A stretch of DNA of 64,000 bases from UBA668 sp963720695 (GTDB lineage: Bacteria > Actinomycetota > Acidimicrobiia > Acidimicrobiales > Ilumatobacteraceae): NCBI GenBank assembly GCA_963720695.1, contig CAVRGG010000001.1, positions 744,001-808,000 on the forward strand, given 5' to 3'. This document shows, one piece after another, positions 16,335 to 25,744 of this stretch. The notes under the pieces are model-generated. The model saw nothing but the letters and a program-made list of their open reading frames with translations, was not told the DNA's origin and made no database searches. Positions within the stretch are counted from its first letter, which is position 1, and every line of letters begins with the position of its first letter. Both the position numbers and the translations under genes were made by a program.

Positions 16335-17396
16335 ATGAGTCCGATCGACGAACTGGGTGGATGGCCCGCGCTCCTCACTGAGCTGCTCGAGCGCCGCGAC
16401 CTGCCCGCCGCCCACGCCCGTGCCGCGATGGCCACGATCCTGTCCGGAGAGGCCACCGCTGCGCAGTTGATCGGCTTCGTGGTCGCCCTGCGAGCCAAGG
16501 GCGAGACGCCCGAGGAGATCTCCGGCCTGCTCGACGCGGTGCTCGAAGCCAGCGAGCGGGTCCCGTTGTCGGAGGAGCTTCGAAATCGCGCCGTCGACAT
16601 CGTCGGCACCGGCGGCGATCGCAGCCACAGCGTCAACGTCAGCACGATGGCCGCCGTCGTCACCGCCGCCGCCGGCGTGCCCGTCTGCAAACACGGGGCT
16701 CGTGCCGCGAGCTCGCAGTGCGGCACCGCCGATGTGCTCGAGGCACTCGGTGTCGCCGTCGAGCTGCCGCCTGCTGGTGTCCTTCGCTGCGTCGAAGAGG
16801 CGGGCATCGGCTTCTGCCTCGCACCGCGGTACCACCCGGCGTTCCGGTTCGCCGCGCCCAGCCGCCGCGAGATCGGCGTGCCGACGGTGTTCAACCTCCT
16901 CGGCCCGATGGCGAACCCGGGCCGTGTGCGACGCCAGTTGATCGGTGTCGCCAACCCGGCCGTGGCCGAGCGGATGCTGGCGTCGTTGCGACTCCACGGC
17001 TCGCATCGCGCGTGGGTGGTGCATGGCAACGGGCTCGACGAGCTCACCACCACCGGAGTCTCCACCGTGCTGGCACTCGACGACGACAACGTGCGCACGT
17101 TCACCGTCGACCCGGTGGAGCTCGGCCTCGCGCCGGCGATCCCCGACGAACTGGTGGGCGGGACACCCGACGTCAACGCCGAGTACGTGCGGAGGGTGTT
17201 CGCGGGCCAGCACGGCGCCCATCGCAACATCGTCGTCCTCAACGCAGCTGCCGGCCTGGTCGTGGCCGGCGTGGCCGACTCGCTCGAGCAGGGACTGATC
17301 GCGGCCGAGGACGCCATCGACTCCGGCAAGGCCCACGCCACGATGGTGCGTTTCGCAGAGGTGTCCCAGGCGGCCGCCGCGGAGTTCGGTCACTGA
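16335..17396 (+). CDS. trpD: Anthranilate phosphoribosyltransferase
   Basis: 353 aa. Second step of tryptophan synthesis: anthranilate plus PRPP. The PRPP-binding glycine motif DIVGTGGDRSHSVNVSTMAA, KHGARAASSQCGTADVLEALGV and FRFAAPSRREIGVPTVFNLLGPMANP are diagnostic. There are no other trp genes nearby; the gene is instead coupled to thrB through a TGATG overlap, so it belongs to an amino-acid pair rather than a trp operon. The start at ATG 16335 fits the N-terminal helix and the upstream -10 box. Confidence 0.94.
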   Translation: MSPIDELGGWPALLTELLERRDLPAAHARAAMATILSGEATAAQLIGFVVALRAKGETPEEISGLLDAVLEASERVPLSEELRNRAVDIVGTGGDRSHSVNVSTMAAVVTAAAGVPVCKHGARAASSQCGTADVLEALGVAVELPPAGVLRCVEEAGIGFCLAPRYHPAFRFAAPSRREIGVPTVFNLLGPMANPGRVRRQLIGVANPAVAERMLASLRLHGSHRAWVVHGNGLDELTTTGVSTVLALDDDNVRTFTVDPVELGLAPAIPDELVGGTPDVNAEYVRRVFAGQHGAHRNIVVLNAAAGLVVAGVADSLEQGLIAAEDAIDSGKAHATMVRFAEVSQAAAAEFGH

Positions 17397-18235
17397 TGAT
17401 CGTTCGGGTGCCGGCGTCGTCGGCGAACCTGGGGCCCGGTTTCGACACGTTGGGGATGGCGCTCACGGTGCACGCCGAGATCGGCCTCGGCGGTGCCCCG
17501 GACGGCTCGCAACAGCTCGACGAGCATCATCCTGCGACCATCGCGTTCCGCCGTCACGGCGGCGACGGATCGCTCTGGCTCCGGTCGCCGATCCCCGTGG
17601 GTCGCGGCATGGGGTTCAGCGGCGCGGTGCGCATCGGCGGGCTCGTGGCGGCACATGCCCAGCGGCACGGACCCGATCACGATGCGTTCACCGCTGCCCG
17701 ACCGGAGCTGCTGGCCCTGGCGACCGAGCTGGAGGGGCACGCCGACAACGTCGCCGCATCCCTGTACGGCGGGATCGTCGCCACCGCTGGTGGCCGTGCG
17801 GTCCGGGTGCCGATGAACTTCGACCCGGCGATGGTGATGTGGGTCCCGAGCACCGTCACCTCCACCGACGAGTCGCGCACGAAGCTGCCGACCGAGGTGT
17901 CGATGGAGGACGCCGTGTTCAACGTCGGCCGCACGGCGCTGCTGGTCGCGGCCCTGGCATCCGGTGAGGTGGACGCGCTGCGCGAGGCCACGCGGGATCG
18001 CCTGCACCAGCGCGTCCGGTTGGCATCGGCGGGCGCATCGGCGACGGCGATGAAGGCGGCCCTGGACGCGGGTGCCTGGGCGGCATGGCTCAGCGGCTCC
18101 GGCCCCACGGTGGCGGCGATGTGCGCCGTCGACGAAGCCGACGCGCTCGCCGCAGCCCTGCCGTCGGAGGGTCACACGAAGATCCTCCGCATCGACCATG
18201 TGGGCGCCGAGATCGAGTCGGCGTTCGAGCGCTGA
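17396..18235 (+). CDS. thrB: Homoserine kinase (GHMP family)
   Basis: 279 aa. Phosphorylates homoserine for threonine synthesis. VRVPASSANLGPGFDTLGMAL is the N-terminal signature of ThrB; PVGRGMGFSGAVRIGG is the GHMP ATP loop with Met-Gly-Phe in place of the usual Leu-Gly-Ser; LEGHADNVAASLYGG and AWLSGSGPTVAAM complete the fold. Loop divergence is unusual but the rest is intact. Coupled to trpD by TGATG; ends 11 bp before the convergent exonuclease gene. Confidence 0.88.
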   Translation: MIVRVPASSANLGPGFDTLGMALTVHAEIGLGGAPDGSQQLDEHHPATIAFRRHGGDGSLWLRSPIPVGRGMGFSGAVRIGGLVAAHAQRHGPDHDAFTAARPELLALATELEGHADNVAASLYGGIVATAGGRAVRVPMNFDPAMVMWVPSTVTSTDESRTKLPTEVSMEDAVFNVGRTALLVAALASGEVDALREATRDRLHQRVRLASAGASATAMKAALDAGAWAAWLSGSGPTVAAMCAVDEADALAAALPSEGHTKILRIDHVGAEIESAFER

Positions 18236-18246
18236 TCGGTCCCCGA

Positions 18247-19893
18247 TCAGGCAGCGGTGGGCAGCCGCGTGACCTCGAGGAGCGGGGTCGACGGCCAGGT
18301 CCACTCGCCGCTGCACCACAGCAAGCGGGCGTGGAAGCTTGCCCGCTCGATGGCCCTGGCCAGGCAGAGCACCTCGTCCGCGGCGTGGCGGGGCAGGACC
18401 TCGGGAAACGGAGCGGTCTCCGGTGGCGGCAGCTCGAGACCGGTGGGGAGCTGGCCGTCGATGGACGCGTCGACGAGCACGCCGTCGCGGAGGTGGAGCA
18501 CCGCATCGTGCAGCTGGATGCCGACATCGCCGGCACCGCGGAGCTGGTCCATCAGCCGCTGCCGGCCGATGGCGTTGGCGAACGCGTGGGCGCGGTCGCG
18601 GGCGAGTGCCGCTTCCTCGTAGCGTTGCGTGAGCGCGAGGTGCTCGACGCGATGCCAGAGCGGAGTGAGCACGATCTCCGGCGAGGTGGTGAGCGCGGCG
18701 ACGGCCTGGGCGACCACTCGCCAGTAGGCGGCTTCGTCGGCACCTCCCGCGCAGGGGCACATGGCGACGCCGAGCTGTGCGCCGCGGCACGGTGCGGCGC
18801 CGGCGGCAGGACGGTGGTTGCGCCCGATCCTGGTGTTGCACCGTCGGATGGGGAGGGCGCTCTGGATCGCCTCGATCACCGCGGCGGCCATCGTCTTCGA
18901 CGACAGCGGACCGAGGTGCACACCTGACGCGGCCGGCTCGTTGGTGACGACCAGCCGCGGCCACGCCTCATCGGTGGTGAGCCGGACGTAGCAGTACTTC
19001 TGCCAGGTGGTGCCGGCCCGGTTGTAGCGCGGCGCCAAGCGATGGAGGTAGCGGAGCTCGAGGACTTCCGCCGAGAGGGCATCGGGCGTGGTGGTGTGGG
19101 CGAGCCGTTGCGTCTCGCGCAGAAGCGGGCCGATCTTGCGGCGATCGTCGCTGGAGAAGTAGCTGCGGACGCGCTGGCGCAGGTTCGTGGCCTTGCCCAC
19201 GTAGAGCACTCGGTCCTGACCGTCGAGGAATCGGTACACGCCGGGGGAGCGCGGCAGTTGGTGGGTGAGCTTGAGCTTGCCGGCCTGCGGGTGGCCGCCC
19301 ATCGTGGGCAGGGCGATCAGGTCGTCGAGACCCAACACGCCGAGCCCAGCGGCGCGTTCGAGCAACAGATGCAGCAGATCGGTGGTGGCGAGCGCGTCGT
19401 CGAGCGCACGGTGGGTGGGTCGATGATCGAGCCGTAACCGGCCGGCGAGCGTGCCGAGCTTGCAGTCGGGCACCTCGTCGCGCACCAGCCGGCGAGCGAG
19501 GGGCAGCGTGTCGATCACCGTGCCGCGGAAGGGCTCGCGCCCACTGCGACGAAGCGCGGTGTTGATGAAGGCCATGTCGAAGCCGACGTTGTGCCCGACG
19601 ATGACGGCATCGCCGACGAACTCCTGCAGTGACGGGAGCACGGTCTCGATCCGGGGTGCGGCCGCGACCATGTGGTCCGAGATGCCGGTGAGCACCGTGA
19701 TCATGGGCACGATCGAACGGCCGGGGTTGACGAGCGTCGCCATGGTGCCCAGACACTCGCCACCTCGAACCTTGACGACGCCGATCTCGGTGATGGTGTC
19801 GCCGCCGCGGTCGCTGCCGGTGGTCTCGATGTCGAGGACGCAGAACGTGACGTCGGACAGCGGTGTACCGAGATCGTCGAAGGAACGCTGCAT
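18247..19893 (-). CDS. DEDD 3'-5' exonuclease fused to GIY-YIG (UvrC-like) nuclease
   Basis: 548 aa. The N-terminal DnaQ-like exonuclease has VTFCVLDIETTGSDRGG, VIVGHNVGFDMAFINTAL and HRALDDALATTDLL (DEDDh residues). The middle GIY-YIG domain reads PGVYRFLDGQDRVLYVGKATNLRQRV, as at the start of UvrC. The C-terminal part has conserved Cys (APCRGAQLGVAMCPCAGG) and a UvrB-binding-like stretch (RYEEAALARDRAHAF). Domain pairing is known in actinobacteria and suggests DNA repair. ATG 19893 is chosen over the reading from 19932 because two LexA boxes and a promoter occupy 19903-19945. Confidence 0.88.
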   Translation of the reverse strand: MQRSFDDLGTPLSDVTFCVLDIETTGSDRGGDTITEIGVVKVRGGECLGTMATLVNPGRSIVPMITVLTGISDHMVAAAPRIETVLPSLQEFVGDAVIVGHNVGFDMAFINTALRRSGREPFRGTVIDTLPLARRLVRDEVPDCKLGTLAGRLRLDHRPTHRALDDALATTDLLHLLLERAAGLGVLGLDDLIALPTMGGHPQAGKLKLTHQLPRSPGVYRFLDGQDRVLYVGKATNLRQRVRSYFSSDDRRKIGPLLRETQRLAHTTTPDALSAEVLELRYLHRLAPRYNRAGTTWQKYCYVRLTTDEAWPRLVVTNEPAASGVHLGPLSSKTMAAAVIEAIQSALPIRRCNTRIGRNHRPAAGAAPCRGAQLGVAMCPCAGGADEAAYWRVVAQAVAALTTSPEIVLTPLWHRVEHLALTQRYEEAALARDRAHAFANAIGRQRLMDQLRGAGDVGIQLHDAVLHLRDGVLVDASIDGQLPTGLELPPPETAPFPEVLPRHAADEVLCLARAIERASFHARLLWCSGEWTWPSTPLLEVTRLPTAA

Positions 19894-19902
19894 CAGCGTG
19901 TC

Positions 19903-19932
19903 AGTCCAGCACGAACGGACGTTCGTCGTCAA
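19903..19932 (-). promoter_or_regulatory. SOS-type promoter of the exonuclease gene
   Basis: On the minus strand, TTGACG (19927-19932) and TGGACT (19903-19908) are 18 bp apart. The -10 ends 9 nt before ATG 19893, and a LexA box fills the spacer. Confidence 0.55.
19912..19925. promoter_or_regulatory. LexA (SOS) box 1
   Basis: CGAACGGACGTTCG matches the Gram-positive/actinobacterial LexA consensus CGAACRNRYGTTCG at every position. It lies in the spacer between -35 and -10 of the exonuclease promoter, an efficient position for repression. Confidence 0.75.
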
Positions 19933-19945
19933 GAACGGGTGTTCG
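19932..19945. promoter_or_regulatory. LexA (SOS) box 2
   Basis: AGAACGGGTGTTCG matches the LexA consensus at 13 of 14 positions. It sits 20 bp from box 1, overlaps the -35 of the exonuclease promoter by one base, and lies 28 bp upstream of the -10 of the divergent FtsX-type gene. Confidence 0.65.
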
Positions 19946-19973
19946 ATGGGCTCTGCAAACCGTCCGACGGTGG

Positions 19974-19979
19974 TACGGT
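19974..19979 (+). promoter_or_regulatory. -10 box of the FtsX-type permease gene
   Basis: TACGGT ends 8 nt before GTG 19988. It favours that start over ATG 19946, which directly abuts LexA box 2. Confidence 0.45.
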
Positions 19980-19987
19980 CGCCGCTC

Positions 19988-22570
19988 GTGGCACGCCAGG
20001 GGGTTGGTGGACGGGTTGCCGTGGCAGCCTCATGCGCATTGCTCGGCGTGTGCGTCGCCGGCGGTCCGCTCTACGTGTCGTCGGCCGCGTCGGAGTCGGT
20101 GCAGTTGCAGCTCGCCGACATCTGCCTGTCGGACGTCGCCGTCCATCTGCCCTACAGCCCCGATCCCGTCGTCGTCGCTGCACTCGATCGTGCGTACTCG
20201 ACGCTCCGCCAGGTGCAGGAACCGATCATCACTGCGTCGGTGTCGGCCACCTACCGCCTCGCCGACACTCCGAAGGTACGGCGCAAGCTCGTGCTCATCC
20301 ACCGAGATGGACAGGAGACGCAATTCGATCCGCAGCTGCCGGCATTGGCCGACAACACCGTCCTCATGCCCGACTATCTGCTGACGACCGGTGAGTACGA
20401 GCCGGGCACGACCGAGCTGATGATCCAGGAGCCGCCGATGTTCCAGATCGGTAGCGACGGGCAGATGGAACCGATGCCGGACCCGGCACCGATCTCGATG
20501 CTCATGGTCGGCACGTACCCCACGATTCCTGTGCGTCCCGAGCCCGACTTCTGGTGCGGGTGGCGCAAGGAGCTCCGTCCGAACTCGCGCGGCGATCTGC
20601 CGCCTCCGCTGGTCTTCGCGAACTTGGAAAGCATCCGCCAGTACAACAACGCGTCGGGGGACTGGGAGGTGCAGCCGATTCCGGACGGCATGACCCGCGA
20701 CGACGCTCACGCGTTCCAACGCCGCCAGGATGCGGCGATCGACCAGTTCGCCACCGAGCTCGGCGTCCCGGACCTCGCCGCCTTCCGGCATCAGTTCGCG
20801 GCGCTCAGCAGCATGGGTGTCCTGGCCGATCGAGCCGACACGGTGTCCGACCTCGTCGGAAAGACGATGGCGCCGGTCCGCCTCGCCGGGGTGGCGGTGT
20901 CGTTGCTCGTGCTGTGCGCGTCGGGCGTGATGGTCGCCCGCGAGCGTCGGCGGGAGTTGCGCCTCATCGCGATCCGTGGGGGCGGACCCGCGGCGTCGAT
21001 GCCGGCGCTGCTGAAGTCGATGGCGCTGCCCACGGTCGGTGGCGCCGTCGTCGGATTGGGACTGGCGGTGCTCGGTGTTCGCACGCTCGGCCCCACGCCC
21101 GAGATGGAGACCGGTCCGTTCCGGTTCGCGGTGGTGTCCGCAGTGGTCGGCGGGTTGGTGGCTCTCTTGCTCGTCACGGCGGTCACCGCGCTCGCAGGTG
21201 ACCGCGAAGTCGACGCCCGTCCGCGTCGCATCGCCTGGCGTCACGTGCCATTCGAGTTGATCGTGCCTGCGCTCGCAGTTGCCGCCTGGGTGCGGCTCGA
21301 CCAGGTCGGTGGCGTACGCCTCGTCGGAACCAAGGCGCGCGGTGGGGACCTCCTCGCGCAGTCGTTCCCATTGCTCGCGCTCGCCACGCCGGTCGCGATC
21401 CTGGTGCGTCCCTTGCGCGCGCTGCTGCGCCGCATGCGTCACGTCGGCCGCCGACTTCCCGATGCCCCTCGGCTCGGTGTGCGTCGCGCCGTCGCCGAGC
21501 CACTGATGGCGGCGCTGGTGGTGTTGGCCAGTGCCTTCGCCGCTGGCTGCCTGGTGCTCTCCACGACGTTGCTCGTCAGCGCCGAACAGCAACTCGTCGA
21601 CAAGGCCACCACGTTCGTCGGGTCGGATCTGTCCGTTCGCATCATCGACGACATCGAGATGCCGGCGGGTCTGGCCGATCGTGCCACCGTCGTCGGGCGA
21701 GTCACCGGCAACGTCGACGGGACGCCGGTGTCGATCCTCGCGATCGACCCGGCGACGTTCGCCGGTGCGGTGCACTGGAAGGACGACCCGGAACTCGACG
21801 GCCTGCCGGGGCTTCTCGAACGGCTGGCCGCGGCGGGCGATCGGGCGGGAGTGATCGTCGTCGGCGACGTCCCCGATTCGTTCGATCTCGTCGGTCGCAC
21901 GCGTGGGGTGTCGGTCCCGGTCGACGTCATCGCCCGTCTCGACCACTTCCCAGGATTCACCAACGGGACGCCGATGGTCATCATCGATCGATCGGTCGCC
22001 GACGCGGGTGACCTCGGCCCGTTCGGCACGTCGGTGTGGGTACGCGACCCACCCGATGACGCCGTGCAGTTGCTGCGCGACGCCGGGGCCCGGATCACGA
22101 ACGAGGCACTGCGTGTCGAGGACGTCTTCGACGTCACCAGCTTCCGCGCCGTGAGGTGGTCGTACTCGGCGCTCGGGGCGTTCGGTGTGTTCGTCGCGTT
22201 CGTCGTGTTCATGATGCAGATCCTCGCCATCGATGCCCGCCGACAACGCCGACAGGCGGCGCACGTGTTGATGCGCCGAATGGGATTCGGCCGAAGGCGG
22301 CTCGTCCTCGCCGGTCTGGTCGAGGTCAGCATCCCGTTGATCCTCGGGGTGGGGTTCGGCGTGGTGATGGGGATCACCGTCGCCGAGGCATCCGTGCGGA
22401 GGCTCGACACCTTGCGTCAGCTGCGCCCACCGTCGGTCGTGGTCGTCGACATCGGGTCGATCGTCGCGGTCGGCATCGGCACCGTCCTCGCCGTCGCGCT
22501 CCTCACGCTCCTGACCGTCGTGTCGACCGCTCGGGCCAAGCCGCTGGAGGTGATGCGTGGAACCGTCTGA
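19988..22570 (+). CDS. FtsX-like ABC transporter permease
   Basis: 860 aa. One N-terminal membrane anchor (VAVAASCALLGVCVAGGPLYV), a large extracytoplasmic domain, three transmembrane helices near 300-420, further helices, a second extracytoplasmic domain and a C-terminal FtsX core (ALGAFGVFVAFVVFMMQILAI; GLVEVSIPLILGVGFGVVMGI; IGTVLAVALLTLLTVV). This two-repeat layout fits MacB/LolCE-type exporters. It overlaps the first ATPase gene by 14 bp and is followed by a second ATPase and a lipoprotein, suggesting export or lipoprotein handling. Substrate unknown. Start GTG 19988 by -10 spacing. Confidence 0.82.
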   Translation: MARQGVGGRVAVAASCALLGVCVAGGPLYVSSAASESVQLQLADICLSDVAVHLPYSPDPVVVAALDRAYSTLRQVQEPIITASVSATYRLADTPKVRRKLVLIHRDGQETQFDPQLPALADNTVLMPDYLLTTGEYEPGTTELMIQEPPMFQIGSDGQMEPMPDPAPISMLMVGTYPTIPVRPEPDFWCGWRKELRPNSRGDLPPPLVFANLESIRQYNNASGDWEVQPIPDGMTRDDAHAFQRRQDAAIDQFATELGVPDLAAFRHQFAALSSMGVLADRADTVSDLVGKTMAPVRLAGVAVSLLVLCASGVMVARERRRELRLIAIRGGGPAASMPALLKSMALPTVGGAVVGLGLAVLGVRTLGPTPEMETGPFRFAVVSAVVGGLVALLLVTAVTALAGDREVDARPRRIAWRHVPFELIVPALAVAAWVRLDQVGGVRLVGTKARGGDLLAQSFPLLALATPVAILVRPLRALLRRMRHVGRRLPDAPRLGVRRAVAEPLMAALVVLASAFAAGCLVLSTTLLVSAEQQLVDKATTFVGSDLSVRIIDDIEMPAGLADRATVVGRVTGNVDGTPVSILAIDPATFAGAVHWKDDPELDGLPGLLERLAAAGDRAGVIVVGDVPDSFDLVGRTRGVSVPVDVIARLDHFPGFTNGTPMVIIDRSVADAGDLGPFGTSVWVRDPPDDAVQLLRDAGARITNEALRVEDVFDVTSFRAVRWSYSALGAFGVFVAFVVFMMQILAIDARRQRRQAAHVLMRRMGFGRRRLVLAGLVEVSIPLILGVGFGVVMGITVAEASVRRLDTLRQLRPPSVVVVDIGSIVAVGIGTVLAVALLTLLTVVSTARAKPLEVMRGTV

Positions 22571-23231
22571 GCTCGTCGCCAGGTGCGTGGGCGTCACGCG
22601 CCGGTTCTCCACGCCGACCGGGTCGGTGACCGCCCTCGACTCGGTGGACCTCGACGTGGTCCGCGGCGCGTTCACCGTCGTGTCCGGCCCCTCCGGCTCG
22701 GGAAAGTCGACCCTGCTCGGTCTCGTCGCCTGCCTCGACCGTCCCGACGAGGGGCACGTCGAGCTGGATGGCGCCGACATCGGGGTGCTCGGTCGACGTC
22801 AGCGACGCCGGGTCCGCCGGGAGACCCTGGGCATCGTGCTGCCCCAGCCCAGCGACAACCTTCTCGACCGACTCGATGCCGCGGGCAACGTCGCGTGGGT
22901 GAGCCGACTGCGTGGCACCGACGCGGCGCACGACGTCGAGCCGGTGCTCGGCTCCCTCGGTCTCGCGTCGGCGCTGCACCGACAGGTCCGAGAGCTCAGC
23001 GGAGGTGAGCAGCAGCGAGTCGCCCTCGCGTGTGCACTGGCGGGGGCGCCTGTCCTGCTCGTGTGCGACGAGCCGACGGCATCCCTCGACCGGGCCAGCG
23101 CCGGCGATGTCATCCGAGCGCTGCGGACCGCCGCCGATGCGGGCCAGAGCGTGCTCGTCGCGACGCACGACGCCGATGTGATCGCCGCTGCGGACGCCGT
23201 CATCCACCTCGACCACGGCAGGCGCACATGA
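22557..23231 (+). CDS. ABC transporter ATP-binding protein (LolD/MacB type)
   Basis: 224 aa. Walker A GPSGSGKSTLL, a Q-loop region LGIVLPQPSDNLLDRL, signature LSGGEQQRVALA, Walker B VLLVCDEPT and switch VLVATHDAD are all intact. It resembles the LolD/FtsE subfamily that pairs with FtsX-type permeases. GTG 22557 lies inside the end of the permease gene, and ATGA links it to the second ATPase. Confidence 0.9.
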   Translation: MEPSELVARCVGVTRRFSTPTGSVTALDSVDLDVVRGAFTVVSGPSGSGKSTLLGLVACLDRPDEGHVELDGADIGVLGRRQRRRVRRETLGIVLPQPSDNLLDRLDAAGNVAWVSRLRGTDAAHDVEPVLGSLGLASALHRQVRELSGGEQQRVALACALAGAPVLLVCDEPTASLDRASAGDVIRALRTAADAGQSVLVATHDADVIAAADAVIHLDHGRRT

Positions 23232-23833
23232 GCACGATCCTGTCGGCGGACGCCGTGGAGAAGTGGTGGTCGCCCGAGTCCGGGTTGCGGCCGGTGACGT
23301 TCACCCTCGCCGCGGGCGAGGTGGTGGTCGTGCGGGGACGGTCGGGGAGCGGCAAGTCCACGCTGCTCTCGCTCTTGGCCGGCTGGACCCAGCCGGACGG
23401 AGGCAGCCTGACGTGGGCGCCCGAGATCGCGGCGATGGCGGATCGATGGGCGGGGATCGCCGTCGTCCCGCAGGTTCTGGCGCTCGTGCCGGAGCTGACG
23501 GTTCGCGAGAACATCGAGTCGGGCGTGGGGCCCGACGCGGTCCACGACGTCGATGCCATCCTCGACCGGCTCGATCTGATGGACCTTCACGACAGATTCC
23601 CCGACGAGACGTCGCTGGGGCAGCAGCAGCGCACGGCGGTGGCACGAGCGGCGGTCGCGGCCCCTCTCCTGCTGCTCGCCGACGAACCGACCAGCCACCA
23701 GGACCCGCATCACGTGCGAGCGCTGCTCGAGGTGTTGCAGGAGGTCGCGGCCAACGGGTCGGCGGTACTGGTCGCCACCCACGAACCCGCCGTCGTCGAC
23801 GCGGCATCGCACCGAGTGGATCTCCTGGCATGA
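23228..23833 (+). CDS. ABC transporter ATP-binding protein, second subunit
   Basis: 201 aa. Walker A GRSGSGKSTLLS and Walker B LLLLADEPTSHQ are intact, but the signature is degenerate (TSLGQQQRTAV instead of LSGGQ). It starts with an ATGA overlap after the first ATPase and ends with an ATGA overlap into the lipoprotein gene. One permease with two different ATPases suggests an asymmetric motor with one strong and one weak ATP site; that is inference. Confidence 0.88.
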   Translation: MSTILSADAVEKWWSPESGLRPVTFTLAAGEVVVVRGRSGSGKSTLLSLLAGWTQPDGGSLTWAPEIAAMADRWAGIAVVPQVLALVPELTVRENIESGVGPDAVHDVDAILDRLDLMDLHDRFPDETSLGQQQRTAVARAAVAAPLLLLADEPTSHQDPHHVRALLEVLQEVAANGSAVLVATHEPAVVDAASHRVDLLA

Positions 23834-24463
23834 GACCCTCGACGATGCTGTCCGCGAATTCATGCTCGCTGGGCGCTCTGTGCACTGATGGTGGTGTTCG
23901 TCGGAGCCTGCAGTGCTGGCGGCGACGGCACTGCCACCGGCACGACCGCCCGCGCTCCGGACTCCACTGTCGGGTCGTCGTTCACGCTGCCCCCGTCGGG
24001 CCCGGTGGACGACGACGACCAGGGCATCGGTCCGCCGACGCCGTCCGAACTGGCCGGATGGGACACCTTGCCACTGCCGCGCGTGTGCTTGATGGTGTCC
24101 GTCGAGGAAGTCCGCGCCGCCACCGGCGCCGACGCGACCTCCTCGTCCGAGGCGACGCGTGGCGACACGATCACGTGCTTCGTCGTCGACGGTCAGGGCC
24201 AGAACCTCGTCACCGTCGGTGCCGGACCGGCATCGGCGTTCGACGAAGCAGCCGCCACGCCTGACGCGGTCCCGGTCGACGGACTGGGCGACGACGCCGT
24301 GTGGTCCGGCGGCAAGCTGCACATCCGGATCGGCACCGAGGACGTGGCGGTGAAGGTGTTCGCCGCCACCGGCGTCGCCGACGCTGACATGCAGGCGGTC
24401 GCGGCGATGATCGGCGCCGACGTGCTCACTCGCTACCAGCCACCCGCGACGGCGACTGGGTAG
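23830..24463 (+). CDS. Lipoprotein of the FtsX-type ABC operon (frameshifted near 23862)
   Basis: ATG 23830 overlaps the preceding ATPase stop. Its frame gives MRPSTMLSANS; removing one base near 23862 joins this to ARWALCALMVVFVGAC, a complete lipoprotein signal ending in the lipobox VGAC. Without the correction the signal peptide is cut in two and only an inner ATG at 23888 remains. The mature part (about 185 aa) has an Asp-rich linker and a small alpha/beta domain with two Cys (RVCLMVSVEEV; DTITCFVVDG), resembling DUF3558-like actinobacterial lipoproteins. Probably a surface partner of the ABC exporter. Confidence 0.7.
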
Positions 24464-24466
24464 CCT
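24461..24466 (+). promoter_or_regulatory. -10 box of the NYN-domain gene
   Basis: TAGCCT begins inside the lipoprotein stop codon and ends 7 nt before GTG 24474. Confidence 0.45.
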
Positions 24467-24473
24467 GGCTCGC

Positions 24474-25701
24474 GTGCCCGACGCCGCCGAGATCCCGGAC
24501 CGTGCACTCCAGTCCGCGCTCGAGTTCGCCGTCAGCATCGCGGCTGTCGGGGCCAAACTCCGGCCCGCCCTCCCGTATCCGTCGGGGCTGAAGCCGTACC
24601 TCAAGTTCCACAAGCTGCCTGCGACGGCGGTGTCCGCCGCGCGGGCCGCGGTCGAAGGTGATGCGGAGTACCTCGGTCGGCTCGCGCTCGGTGGCCACCG
24701 ACGAACTCATCGACGACGTGGGGATGCTCTGGATCACGCGACCGGACGGATGGGTGGAGTCGGCGCTCGCGCTCGTCGCGGCAGCCGACCACGAGCGCGA
24801 GGTGACCGACGACGCCGGCGAGGTCCGCCGTGAACAGCGTCGACGCGAGGCGGCCGAGACCGCAGCTGCCCGCGCGCGGTTGGAGCTCGCAGAGGTCCGC
24901 GAGGCGCTCGCCAAGGAATCCGAAGCACTCCGGGTGATGTCCCTCGAGCACGAGCGGCTCGCCAAGGACCTCGCCGCCGCCCGTTCCCGGATTCGCGAGC
25001 TCGAGTCGGGGATGCAACGGCGCGATGCCGGAGCGACTGCGGCGGCCACGCAGGCCGAGGCCGCGCAGGACGAGGTCGCCGCCCTCCGAGCCGAGCTCGA
25101 CGGGGCGATCGCTGCTCGCGACGCGGCACTGTCCGGTCGAGCGGCGGAGTCCGCATCGGTCGACCTCGACCGAATGAGAGCGCTGCTGCTCGAGGCGCTC
25201 TCACTCACCGGCGAGCGCAGTTCGTCGCCCGCCAAGAAACGTCGTACACCCTCCCGTCGACCCCTGGCGATCCCCGGCGGGGTCTACGGCGACAGTGATG
25301 CGGCAGCCGAGCACCTCCTGCGGTCACCCGGCGTCACGGTGCTCGTCGACGGTTACAACGTCGCCAAGCTCGGATGGCCCGACGTCGAGCTCGCCCATCA
25401 ACGCGAGTTGTGCGTGGAGGCCGCCGAACGCTTGGCGCGGCGTTGGGGTGTGTCGATCCACATCGTGTTCGACGGTGCCGACGTCGTCGGCGCGCACACC
25501 TCGGCGCGGCGCCTCGTGCGGGTCAGCTACTCGCCCCAGGGTGTCCTCGCCGACGACGTGCTGCGGGCCGAGGTGCAGGCCCTCGACACCGCTCGGCCCG
25601 TCGTCGTGGTCACCAACGACCAGGCCGTGCTCACCGACGTCCGCGCCGCCGGGGCCAACACCGTCGCCAGCGACACCTTCCTCTCGCTCGCCCGTCACTG
25701 A
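24474..25701 (+). CDS. NYN/PIN-domain RNA-binding protein, YacP-like (frameshifted near 24693)
   Basis: Corrected length about 408 aa. N-terminal domain DRALQSALEFAVSIAAVGAKLRP and LKPYLKFHKLPATAV; the frame then breaks in LALG|ATDELIDDVG where one extra base (near 24693) must be dropped, giving the conserved LWITRPDGW. A long coiled coil (residues about 105-215) leads to the NYN nuclease domain: VTVLVDGYNVAKLG, IVFDGADVV, LADDVL, VVVTNDQAVLTDV, VASDTFL, with the acidic residues of PIN-like nucleases. YacP relatives cut ribosomal RNA precursors or mRNA; the role here is inferred. Confidence 0.85.
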
Positions 25702-25744
25702 CCCCGATCACCCGCGATGGAACGGCGATCGCCCGTCCAGGCGT

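Noticed and set aside
20030..22780. 916-aa minus-strand frame opposite the FtsX-type permease
   Set aside because: Low-complexity shadow; the sense strand has a clear membrane protein.
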